From: Clostridia bacterium
GTDB lineage: Bacteria; Bacillota; Clostridia; Oscillospirales; CAG-272
Length of the DNA stretch: 6,874 bases
Direction of reading: 5' to 3'
NCBI GenBank assembly: GCA_017520365.1
Contig: JAFXFQ010000037.1
Span: 1 to 6,874 of the forward strand
Part shown: one piece after another, positions 1-5,944 of the stretch
How positions within the stretch are numbered: position 1 is the first letter of the stretch
Layout of the letters: every line of letters starts with the position of its first letter
Position numbers and translations under genes: made by a program
Notes under the pieces: model-generated
What the model saw: only the letters and a program-made list of their open reading frames with translations
Database searches by the model: none
Told to the model about the DNA's origin: nothing

Positions 1-140
1 CAGTAGCTGTACATTGCCTCGGTGTACTTGCAGCCGTCAAGTGTCATAACTGTGGGTGACTTGCTGCAGGAAACAAGAAGCATACATGGTACAACGATGC
101 ATATTGCAAGAATAAAAGCCGTTATCTTTTTTGTTCTCAT
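1..140 (-). CDS. N-terminus of a lipoprotein, probably a PpiC/SurA-type foldase (partial)
   Basis: Only the first 46 codons are inside the window; the gene runs off the left edge. The reading begins MRTKKITAF, has a hydrophobic stretch (about residues 8-23) and a lipobox L22-V23-S24-C25, so the product is predicted to be exported and lipid-anchored at Cys25. The mature part starts SKSPTVMTLDGCKYTEAMYS. A short beta strand followed by a helix is what N-termini of SurA/PrsA-like parvulin chaperones look like. The start ATG at 140 is chosen because AAAGG (149-153 on the complementary strand) lies 8 nt upstream. The gene begins 55 nt after the mfd stop on the same strand, so it is probably co-transcribed with mfd. 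A peptidyl-prolyl isomerase lipoprotein after mfd is a recurring clostridial arrangement, which supports the guess. No PPIase domain is visible in this fragment, so the function rests on context. Confidence 0.6.
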   Translation of the reverse strand, partial: MRTKKITAFILAICIVVPCMLLVSCSKSPTVMTLDGCKYTEAMYSY

Positions 141-195
141 GTTTTTTACCTTTGTTTTAAGTATATTCTATAATAACACAAAATAATACGTTTTT

Positions 196-3100
196 CTACT
201 GCTTTTCAGCGGTCAATTGTATATATTCCGTTAACAGGTCTGACAAAAAGTCAGCAGTCTGCTTGCCCTTTGGCTTTTTCACAACGATGGCAGGCATCTG
301 CCCAAGGGTGACGCGAACACTGCCGGGGTGCTTCTCAGCCAGCCCTCGAACTGCGGTAAGGTCCGGAGACTCGCCGGTAAGGACAAGCTCTCTTTCACGC
401 TCCTCGATCTTTTTCATACCTGCGGTGATACCGAGGCCTCTTACAAGCGCAATACGGCAAAGGTTCATTGCGGCTCTGGGGGGTTCTCCGAAGCGGTCGC
501 AAAGCTCGTCGATCATATCGGAGAAATCGTCCTCAACCTGAATACGGGCAATCTTTTTGTACATCTCCATTCGCTGGGCGCCGTCCTTGATATAGCTTTT
601 CGGGAGATACGCGTCTGCCTTGATGCTGACGGCGCAATCCTCGCGGGGCTTTTTCTTTTCGCCCTTTTCCTCAAGGACTGCCTCCTCCAAAAGCTTTATA
701 TACATATCGTAGCCCACCGCCTCCATATGGCCGTGCTGCTGAGAGCCGAGAAGGTTGCCCGCACCTCTTATTTCAAGGTCGCGAAGTGCAATTTTGAAGC
801 CTGCGCCGAAGGCTGCATACTCCTTCATTGCCCTCAATCGCTTATCTGCGATCTCGGAGAGCTGCTTCATTTTGGGATAGGTGAAGTAAGCGTAGGCTCT
901 CCTTGAGGAGCGTCCCACACGTCCTCTTATCTGGTGAAGCTGTGAAAGTCCAAATCGGTCTGCATTTTCAATAATAAGGGTATTGGCATTGGAAACGTCC
1001 ACTCCCGTTTCGATAATGGTGGTGCAAACAAGGACGTCAACCTCGCCTCTCATAAGCTCTGCCCATATATCCTCAAGCTCTTCCCTGTCCATTCTTCCGT
1101 GGGCAACGGCGATGCGTGCATCGGGGAGGTCACGGTTCAGCTTTGCCTGAAGGGTATAAAGATATTCGATATTGTTATTGAGATAGAATACCTGACCGCC
1201 TCGGCGGAGCTCGCGGCGGATGGCCTCGGTGATGATAGCATCATCGTGCTCCATAACGTAGGTCTGAACGGGGGAGCGCAGACCGGGAACGTCATCAAGA
1301 AGGCTCATATCCATAATGCCGCCCATAGCCATGTTAAGGGTTCGGGGGATGGGGGTGGCTGTCAGGGTGAGAAGGTCGGCACCAATTGCGATCTCCTTCA
1401 GCTTTTCCTTTTGTGCAACGCCAAATCTCTGCTCCTCATCTATGATAACGAGGCCAAGATCGTGAAACTCGATATCCTTTGATATGATGCGGTGAGTACC
1501 GATGATGATATCCGTCTCGCCTCGACGGAGCTTGCGGAGAGACTCCTCCTGCTGTGCCTTTGTGCGGAAGCGGGACAGCATATCGATGGATACGGGAAAT
1601 CCGCGGAATCGTGAAAGAGCTGTCTGAAAATGCTGGTATGCAAGGATTGTGGTGGGAACAAGAATTGCTACCTGCTTGCCTCCGTTGACTGCCTTAAATG
1701 CGGCACGGAGCGCAACCTCCGTTTTGCCGTAGCCAACGTCACCGCAAACGATCCTCTCCATGGGGAAGCCTGCCTCCATATCTCGGTTAATATCGTCGAT
1801 GGCTGAAAGCTGACTTTCAGTTTCGTCATACTCAAAGGCAGATGCAAACTGACGGGACATATCGTCATCGGGGGGATATGCGATTCCCTTCGCCCGTCTT
1901 CTCCTTGCATAAAGCTGGATAAGCTCCTTTGCCATCTCCTTTGCGGATGCGCTGGCCTTTGATTTTGCCCTTGTCCAGTCGCTTCCGCCCATTTTTGAAA
2001 GCTTTACGCCTCCGTCAGCCCCCGCACCGATGTACTTTGAAACAAGGTCAAGCTGGTCAACGGGGAGAAAAAGCTTATCAGTGCCCTGATACGTGATCTT
2101 TACGTAGTCACGGGAGATGCCGTCCACGGTCAAGGTCTCAATGCCCAGAAACTGACCGATACCGTATGCCTCGTGAACAACGTAGTCTCCCGGCTCAAGG
2201 TCGGAATATGAGAGAATGGACTGAGTTTTCTTTTTGTATTTCGCGCCCTTGTGGCGGCTGAGCACCCGCTGACGGCCCTCGGAAACGCCGGAATGGTCAA
2301 GGAGAGCAAACCTTGATCCCACAAGCTCAAAGCCGGGGAAGGAGTCTCCGTAGAGAACGGCAACAGGGTATTTCTTCTTCTTTTCGCCAAAAAAGTCAGC
2401 GCTTCCGTCACAGGCGGCAGCGCTGTAGCCGCTTTCGGTGAGCATTTTTGCGATATTTTTCGCCTCCACCTCGTTGGCAGAAAGAACTGCGCACTTATAT
2501 GAGGCCTCCACTAGTCGGGAGAGATCCTCCATCATAAGAGGAGTATTTGAGGCGAAGGGGGGAATATGTCTCGTTGCAAAATCAAATCTTGCCTCGGGTA
2601 CCATTCCTGGGTGATTTTTTGCAAATGGGTCAAGGAGCACCGTGGGAAGCACTCCCGTTGCCACCTCAACACGGGCGAAGTTATTTACGTACGTGCCTGT
2701 GACCTTTGAATATATCTCTCCTGCCTTGATCATATCAAGAACAGACTGGGAGAGAAGCTCCTCCGCCGCATTTGCCCGATCACGGACGGCGGAGGTATCG
2801 TTTATAACGAGAAGTCCGTCGAAATAATCGAAGAAGCAATCCCCATCGGGATAGATAAGGGGAATGTATTTATCAAGGAAGCCGCAATCGGCCATTTCCT
2901 TAATATCCGCCTGCTCCCTCATAAGAAGCTCGATGGAGTGAAGGTCTGAGTCGTCAGATTTTGAGAGCTTCTTTATCTGCTTATCGGCGGCGGCGATTAT
3001 AAGCTCCCTTCTCTCCTCTGTGAGAACGATCTCACGGGAGGGAGGCACCAAAAGGTCTGTGTCTATATACTCGGAAAAGCGCTGAGTCTGAGGATCAAAG

Positions 3101-3738
3101 GTGCCGATACGGTCTATTTCATCGCCGAAAAGCTCGATTCTGTAAGGAGCTGCGGCGGGGGGATAAACGTCAATGATGCCGCCGCGCACCGCAAACTGAC
3201 CCGGTCCCTCGCAAAGCTCAACACGGCGGTATCCGCCGCGGGAGAGAACCTCTGTAAAGCGGGCAAGATCAAGAGGGCTATCCTGCTTTACGGAAAAGGT
3301 GAGGTGGATAAGCTCCTCAGGGGGCACCGTTACCTGCAGAACAGCCTCGGCAGTTGCACAGACAACGAAGGCGCTGTCTGAGAAAAGGAGCTCTGAAAGC
3401 ACCAAAAGCCGTGAGTGCTCGTACTCACGGGATGCGGTGGTGTTATTGAAATTGTAGTCTCGGGCGGGGAAATGGTATGCCTTTACCCCTTCTGCCGACA
3501 GGCGTCCTGCCTCCTCAAGGGCATCCTTTTCATTGGCGAAAAGGATGAGGACTCGCCTTCCTTGCACCGCCTCGTCTGAGGCGAGGGCTGTTACGAACAA
3601 GGGGGCGGCACCCTCGCAAAGTCCCGTCACGGCTGAGGGTCTCTGCTTTGCCCTTCTTCTTGAAAGTGCCAGATTTTCGCTGAGTGCGCGGTACTCCCGC
3701 GACTCGCGCATTACTTGTAATAAAAGATCGTTTTTCAT
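196..3738 (-). CDS. mfd: Transcription-repair coupling factor Mfd
   Basis: Cytoplasmic ATP-dependent DNA translocase that binds RNA polymerase stalled at a lesion, pushes it off and recruits UvrA for nucleotide excision repair. The 1180-residue length is normal for the family. Domains in order: UvrB-like N-terminal module (about 1-240) with degenerate P-loop region GLCEGAAPLFVTAL (39-52) and the UvrA-contact stretch around QFAVRGGIIDVYP (181-193); linker domain; RNA polymerase interaction domain starting near YSDLEPGDYVVHEAYGIG (511-528); superfamily 2 RecG-like translocase with Walker A GDVGYGKT (666-673), DEEQ (767-770), TATP (793-796) and QIRGRVGR (936-943); translocation motif around IRGAGNLLGSQQHGH (990-1004); C-terminal TRCF domain (about 1040-1150, YLPKSYI, DRFGEPP). 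All ATPase motifs are intact. The ATG at 3738 has AGG 9 nt upstream, a modest ribosome site. No convincing promoter was found in the 34 bases between the upstream hairpin and the start region. It is GC-richer than the genes to its right. Confidence 0.98.
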   Translation of the reverse strand: MKNDLLLQVMRESREYRALSENLALSRRRAKQRPSAVTGLCEGAAPLFVTALASDEAVQGRRVLILFANEKDALEEAGRLSAEGVKAYHFPARDYNFNNTTASREYEHSRLLVLSELLFSDSAFVVCATAEAVLQVTVPPEELIHLTFSVKQDSPLDLARFTEVLSRGGYRRVELCEGPGQFAVRGGIIDVYPPAAAPYRIELFGDEIDRIGTFDPQTQRFSEYIDTDLLVPPSREIVLTEERRELIIAAADKQIKKLSKSDDSDLHSIELLMREQADIKEMADCGFLDKYIPLIYPDGDCFFDYFDGLLVINDTSAVRDRANAAEELLSQSVLDMIKAGEIYSKVTGTYVNNFARVEVATGVLPTVLLDPFAKNHPGMVPEARFDFATRHIPPFASNTPLMMEDLSRLVEASYKCAVLSANEVEAKNIAKMLTESGYSAAACDGSADFFGEKKKKYPVAVLYGDSFPGFELVGSRFALLDHSGVSEGRQRVLSRHKGAKYKKKTQSILSYSDLEPGDYVVHEAYGIGQFLGIETLTVDGISRDYVKITYQGTDKLFLPVDQLDLVSKYIGAGADGGVKLSKMGGSDWTRAKSKASASAKEMAKELIQLYARRRRAKGIAYPPDDDMSRQFASAFEYDETESQLSAIDDINRDMEAGFPMERIVCGDVGYGKTEVALRAAFKAVNGGKQVAILVPTTILAYQHFQTALSRFRGFPVSIDMLSRFRTKAQQEESLRKLRRGETDIIIGTHRIISKDIEFHDLGLVIIDEEQRFGVAQKEKLKEIAIGADLLTLTATPIPRTLNMAMGGIMDMSLLDDVPGLRSPVQTYVMEHDDAIITEAIRRELRRGGQVFYLNNNIEYLYTLQAKLNRDLPDARIAVAHGRMDREELEDIWAELMRGEVDVLVCTTIIETGVDVSNANTLIIENADRFGLSQLHQIRGRVGRSSRRAYAYFTYPKMKQLSEIADKRLRAMKEYAAFGAGFKIALRDLEIRGAGNLLGSQQHGHMEAVGYDMYIKLLEEAVLEEKGEKKKPREDCAVSIKADAYLPKSYIKDGAQRMEMYKKIARIQVEDDFSDMIDELCDRFGEPPRAAMNLCRIALVRGLGITAGMKKIEERERELVLTGESPDLTAVRGLAEKHPGSVRVTLGQMPAIVVKKPKGKQTADFLSDLLTEYIQLTAEKQ

Positions 3739-3753
3739 AGTAGTTTACCTACT
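3739..3753 (-). promoter_or_regulatory. Small hairpin covering the mfd ribosome binding site
   Basis: The 15 bases directly before the mfd ATG read AGTAG-GTAAA-CTACT on the coding strand. The two 5-base arms are perfect reverse complements. The only Shine-Dalgarno-like sequence (AGG, 3750-3748) sits at the arm/loop boundary. A 5-bp stem is weak and could arise by chance. If it forms in RNA it would partly hide the ribosome site, so a mild effect on translation is possible but not shown. Confidence 0.3.
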
Positions 3754-3772
3754 TTTCTTGAAAGGTGAGGAT

Positions 3773-3799
3773 GAAAAAACGATTAAGTATCGTTTTTTC
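3773..3799. terminator. Perfect A-tract/T-tract hairpin, terminator-like in both directions
   Basis: GAAAAAACGAT (3773-3783) and ATCGTTTTTTC (3789-3799) are perfect 11-base reverse complements around a 5-base TAAGT loop. Read on either strand it gives a short CGAT core stem followed by a T-run paired with an upstream A-run, as in small bidirectional intrinsic terminators. Only three pairs are G-C, so it would be a weak terminator. It lies 35 nt upstream of mfd, between mfd and the divergent barstar-family gene. It could stop minus-strand read-through from the methyltransferase operon, or act in the mfd leader if the promoter lies further upstream. Confidence 0.5.
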
Positions 3800-3910
3800 G
3801 ACGAAGTAACGAAAATAAGAAGGATGCCGAGCTGAGTTGTATCGAAGCGAAAGCAGCCGACTATATTTTCGGAAGTTAGTAGCAAAAGAGTTTTAAATAG
3901 GTTCGTATTC
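3800..3910. other. Non-coding stretch between mfd and the barstar-family gene
   Basis: No gene with a start and ribosome site is visible here. An 8-base inverted repeat, CGAAAATA (3810-3817) and TATTTTCG (3864-3871), encloses a locally GC-richer segment (about 3822-3860) lying within AT-rich DNA. One plus-strand frame stays open for roughly 25 codons through this segment (ending at TAG near 3877), but it has no start. A structured RNA, a repeat copy or a decayed gene end are all possible. None can be shown from this sequence alone. Confidence 0.3.
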
Positions 3911-3940
3911 TGTTATAATCAGTTATAAATATTTGCGGAG
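3911..3940 (+). promoter_or_regulatory. Extended -10 promoter and ribosome site of the barstar-family gene
   Basis: TGTTATAAT (3911-3919) is a perfect extended -10 element (TG, one base, then TATAAT). No good -35 is present at the expected spacing (TTTTAA at 3891-3896 matches three of six), which is typical of extended -10 promoters. Transcription would begin near 3926. GGAG at 3937-3940 lies 6 nt before the ATG at 3947, a good Shine-Dalgarno placement. Confidence 0.65.
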
Positions 3941-3946
3941 AATAAT

Positions 3947-4273
3947 ATGTACAACTTCAAAGAACTATATATACTTGATTTTTCAAAAGCTGAACATTAT
4001 CTTGAAATTCATAAAATCATCAAAGCGGAGCTTGACTTCCCAGATTACTACGGCTGTAATTGGGATGCTTTTTGGGATTGCCTTACCGATATGGTGGGAC
4101 GTCCCGTTAACATAAAAATCATTGGAATAGAGAATATTGAAAAGAAGTTTGGTATAGACGAAAGCAACATTCTCATTGATACTCTGAGAGATTTTAAAAA
4201 TTATCGAAATGGGAAATACTCCCATGAGATCAGTATTGAAATCATAAGAGGCAATGAAAAAAAGATACTTTAA
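3947..4273 (+). CDS. Barstar-family protein (ribonuclease inhibitor / toxin immunity)
   Basis: A 108-residue cytoplasmic protein, slightly longer than classical barstar (about 90). The core, ELDFPDYYGCNWDAFWDCLT (28-47), matches the barstar signature segment closely: Y34-Y35-G36, N38, D40, A41, W43 and D44. By alignment of this motif, D40 and D44 correspond to barstar Asp35 and Asp39, the acidic residues that plug the barnase active site. Barstar family members inhibit barnase-type secreted ribonucleases or act as immunity proteins for polymorphic toxins with such domains. No barnase-like gene is in the window, so the partner is unknown. The gene has its own extended -10 promoter and lies alone on the plus strand between minus-strand genes. 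Its A+T richness compared with mfd and pth fits acquisition. Family assignment is firm; the in vivo target is not known. Confidence 0.93.
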   Translation: MYNFKELYILDFSKAEHYLEIHKIIKAELDFPDYYGCNWDAFWDCLTDMVGRPVNIKIIGIENIEKKFGIDESNILIDTLRDFKNYRNGKYSHEISIEIIRGNEKKIL

Positions 4274-4322
4274 ATAGTCTTTAATTTTTATATCACAGCT
4301 TAGTGCTTTGCCTTTTTATAGG

Positions 4323-5171
4323 TCAAATTCTCACAAACATCCACCAATTGGAGTCAAAACCGTCAAAAAAGTATTCTTTGCCAATGTTTGAATCTGAAAT
4401 CCATTTACGAACTATTGGGATAATATTTTGATTAAGCTCCGGAGAAAGTCCAATATCAAGATTGTATTGAAATTGATAATGTGCAAAAACAAGCCATCCG
4501 CCGGGCTTCAAAACGTCAACACAAGTATTAATTAGCTTCAAAAACTCGCCTTTCGTGTTCTTTTCAAAGGTCTCATTCCCCCATTCCCGATTTACGACCT
4601 CGGTAATTGTAGGGAGTATATCCATCCAACCGCAGTTTACCGTATCAATTCCGTTTTTCTCTGCAAGGATCGTTTCGAGCACATCGTTAACGCTATGCTC
4701 AAAAACAATAGCATCAAAAGCATTTTCACCCACATAAGTCTTTATATTTGCTGCATCATCTTCTATAACGTAAATGTCAATTGGATCGACTTCTGTTTTC
4801 CACTTGAAAATTTGTGTAAGCTCTTTGTTCAGATTTGCAGTAAAATATCTTGTTTTAGGGTGGCAGAATTTCATAGAAACTGCCTTTGGTACAATATCAC
4901 ATCCTCCTGCACCTATCTCAAAAACAGAAATAGATTCCTGATGACAAACAGTTTTAAGCGCAGTCGCCCATTTGTTTCTGAAATACCAATCGTATATTAT
5001 CTCGGGGTTTTCAAATACTATGGGCTTTTCTATAAGCGCTTTTATATATCTGCTTTTATTTTCCGGTGAAATATTATTCCAGCATTCCAATTCTCTTTCA
5101 GTCAACATTTCCGCTGCTGATTTTGAATTTATTATCTCCAGCCACTTTTCGGAATTATCTATAGGTCTCAT
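4323..5171 (-). CDS. Class I SAM-dependent methyltransferase, substrate unknown
   Basis: A 282-residue protein with a Rossmann-fold methyltransferase layout. Motif I is ISVFEIGAGGCD (81-92; E85, G87, G89), forming the SAM-binding loop. YFTANLN (109-115) follows in the position of the second strand, and IEDDAAN (136-142) in the position of the third. FDAIVFEHSVND (152-163) is the motif IV region, and VLKPGGWLVFAH (220-231) is the characteristic strand-turn-strand after it. The motif IV position lacks the (D/N/S)PP(Y/F) signature of N6/N4 DNA methyltransferases, and there is no PC motif of C5 enzymes. A DNA substrate is therefore unlikely; a small-molecule or protein substrate is more plausible. 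An N-terminal helical region (1-78) precedes the fold. The ATG shares four bases (ATGA) with the stop of the upstream DUF559 gene, and GAGGGG lies 5 nt before it, so the pair is translationally coupled. AT-rich; one hand-counted 60-base line is 37% G+C. Confidence 0.85.
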   Translation of the reverse strand: MRPIDNSEKWLEIINSKSAAEMLTERELECWNNISPENKSRYIKALIEKPIVFENPEIIYDWYFRNKWATALKTVCHQESISVFEIGAGGCDIVPKAVSMKFCHPKTRYFTANLNKELTQIFKWKTEVDPIDIYVIEDDAANIKTYVGENAFDAIVFEHSVNDVLETILAEKNGIDTVNCGWMDILPTITEVVNREWGNETFEKNTKGEFLKLINTCVDVLKPGGWLVFAHYQFQYNLDIGLSPELNQNIIPIVRKWISDSNIGKEYFFDGFDSNWWMFVRI

Positions 5172-5530
5172 ACAAGCCCCTCTTTTCGCATTTCATAATG
5201 CTTCTGAATATCTTTGCAAACGCTTTGGAAATTTTCATTTATCTGCACGTTTGTGTAGCGCAGCACTTTTATACCTTCTTTTGCGAGAAAAGAATCTCTT
5301 TCACGGTCGGATTCACGGTTTTCCTCTTTGCCGTGCTGTCTGCCATCAAGCTCAATTGCAATCTTCGCCTCGGGGATGTAGAAATCGAGGATGTAGTTAT
5401 AAAACACCTTCTGCCTTTTGGCATTAATATTACTTTTACTCAAAAAGTCATACCAAAGATGCCGTTCCTCCGGGGTCATATTTTTTCTCAGTGTTTGAGA
5501 ATTTTTTCTCATTACGTTTGAATGTTTCAT
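5168..5530 (-). CDS. DUF559 / Vsr-like endonuclease-fold protein
   Basis: A 120-residue protein with the full DUF559 (PF04480) pattern and typical length. It has TPEERHLWYDFL near the N-terminus (19-30), then LDFYIPEAKIAIELDGRQH (48-66), and GIKVLRYTN (86-94) towards the end. This family has the PD-(D/E)xK/Vsr-like nuclease fold. The acidic residues D49, E60 and D62 fall where the metal-binding residues would be, so they look intact, but activity has rarely been established for the family. The start ATG at 5530 has no clear Shine-Dalgarno (AAGACAACT precedes it). Met7 (ATG at 5512) is an alternative and also lacks one. The stop overlaps the start of the methyltransferase gene by four bases. 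The family is common as stand-alone genes in Clostridia; the fixed overlap with a methyltransferase is the unusual part. Confidence 0.88.
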   Translation of the reverse strand: MKHSNVMRKNSQTLRKNMTPEERHLWYDFLSKSNINAKRQKVFYNYILDFYIPEAKIAIELDGRQHGKEENRESDRERDSFLAKEGIKVLRYTNVQINENFQSVCKDIQKHYEMRKEGLV

Positions 5531-5582
5531 AGTTGTCTTAAAGCTTAGTAATTTTGAAGGCTACAATAAAAAGAGGCGTTTT

Positions 5583-5618
5583 AGCCAAGCCTTCCCCCAT
5601 GATTCGGGGGAAGGTGGC
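5583..5618 (+). repeat. Left terminal inverted repeat of the element
   Basis: A 36-base arm, perfectly complementary to 5857-5892. It contains its own hairpin: CCTTCCCCC (5590-5598), loop ATGATTC (5599-5605), GGGGGAAGG (5606-5614). Pairing with the right arm stops cleanly at the inner edge (A5619 against A5856). Confidence 0.9.
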
Positions 5619-5696
5619 ACTCTGCACTTGCGTTGAATTTAAGATGAAGTAAATTCCCAGAGTTAAAGTACAAATTATCGCTGTAAAACAGGGAGT

Positions 5697-5711
5697 GACG
5701 GAAGAGGGTTG
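5697..5711 (+). repeat. Left copy of internal inverted repeat
   Basis: GACGGAAGAGGGTTG, the exact reverse complement of 5833-5847. It lies 78 nt inside the left terminal repeat, whereas its partner lies only 9 nt from the right terminal repeat, so the two arms are unequal. Confidence 0.85.
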
Positions 5712-5832
5712 CTACCTGGGTGCGAACCATACGTACTAATTTACGTGTACCTTGAGATGATAGCATAAACAATATTATACATTCTGTCATTTCAAGCTTA
5801 ACTGAATTTAGAGACAGTTCTTGTGCTGATGT

Positions 5833-5847
5833 CAACCCTCTTCCGTC
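5833..5847 (-). repeat. Right copy of internal inverted repeat
   Basis: CAACCCTCTTCCGTC, the exact reverse complement of 5697-5711. The 9-nt gap to the right terminal repeat, TCCTTCGGA, is itself a small palindrome-like TCC-TTC-GGA. The compact right arm probably shows the original repeat unit. Confidence 0.85.
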
Positions 5848-5856
5848 TCCTTCGGA

Positions 5857-5892
5857 GCCACCTTCCCCCGAATCATGGGGGAAGGCTTGGCT
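5857..5892 (-). repeat. Right terminal inverted repeat of the element
   Basis: Perfect 36-base reverse complement of 5583-5618, with its own hairpin CCTTCCCCC (5861-5869), loop GAATCAT, GGGGGAAGG (5877-5885). It lies 52 nt beyond the pth stop codon in the direction of pth transcription. Confidence 0.9.
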
Positions 5893-5944
5893 GAATCGCA
5901 TCCTTTGTTTACAGACATACATTTTACTTGTTATTCAAGAAAAA

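Larger units (their letters stand above)
5583..5892. mobile_element. MITE-like element with 36-bp terminal inverted repeats
   Basis: A 310-bp non-coding element fills most of the 414-bp gap between DUF559 and pth. Its ends (5583-5618 and 5857-5892) are perfect 36-base reverse complements. Each end is itself a 9-bp hairpin. A second perfect 15-base inverted repeat lies inside (5697-5711 and 5833-5847). No transposase is encoded, and the open frames across it are interrupted by the repeats and carry no ribosome sites. No clear target-site duplication is seen: flanks read GGCGTTTT on the left and GAATCGCA on the right. Structure and composition suit a non-autonomous transposable or REP-like element whose copies would be expected elsewhere in the genome; this cannot be tested here. 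Transcribed from the pth side it would fold into a long stem and might end or protect the pth transcript. Confidence 0.75.

Noticed and set aside
328..906. Plus-strand 192-codon open frame inside mfd
   Set aside because: It is antisense to highly conserved Mfd C-terminal coding sequence and shows no recognisable domain.
3983..4225. Minus-strand frame opposite the barstar-family gene
   Set aside because: The plus strand encodes a clear barstar signature with promoter and ribosome site; the antisense frame has neither.
4274..4322. Terminator between the convergent barstar and methyltransferase genes
   Set aside because: The 49-nt gap has T-rich patches and a direct repeat of TTTTTATA, but only 3-bp stems, too weak to call.
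4323..5530. Classical restriction-modification system
   Set aside because: The methyltransferase lacks the NPPY-type and PC motifs of DNA methyltransferases, and DUF559 is not a known restriction enzyme family.
5531..5580. Promoter of the DUF559 gene
   Set aside because: The nearest pair, TTGTAG and CTTTAA at 17-base spacing, matches the consensus poorly, and no other candidate is better.
5583..5892. CRISPR array or tandem repeats
   Set aside because: The repeats are inverted and nested, with only two copies each; there is no regular repeat-spacer pattern.
5581..5922. Minus-strand 113-codon open frame
   Set aside because: It runs across both ends of the inverted-repeat element, has no ribosome site and its translation is dictated by the repeats.
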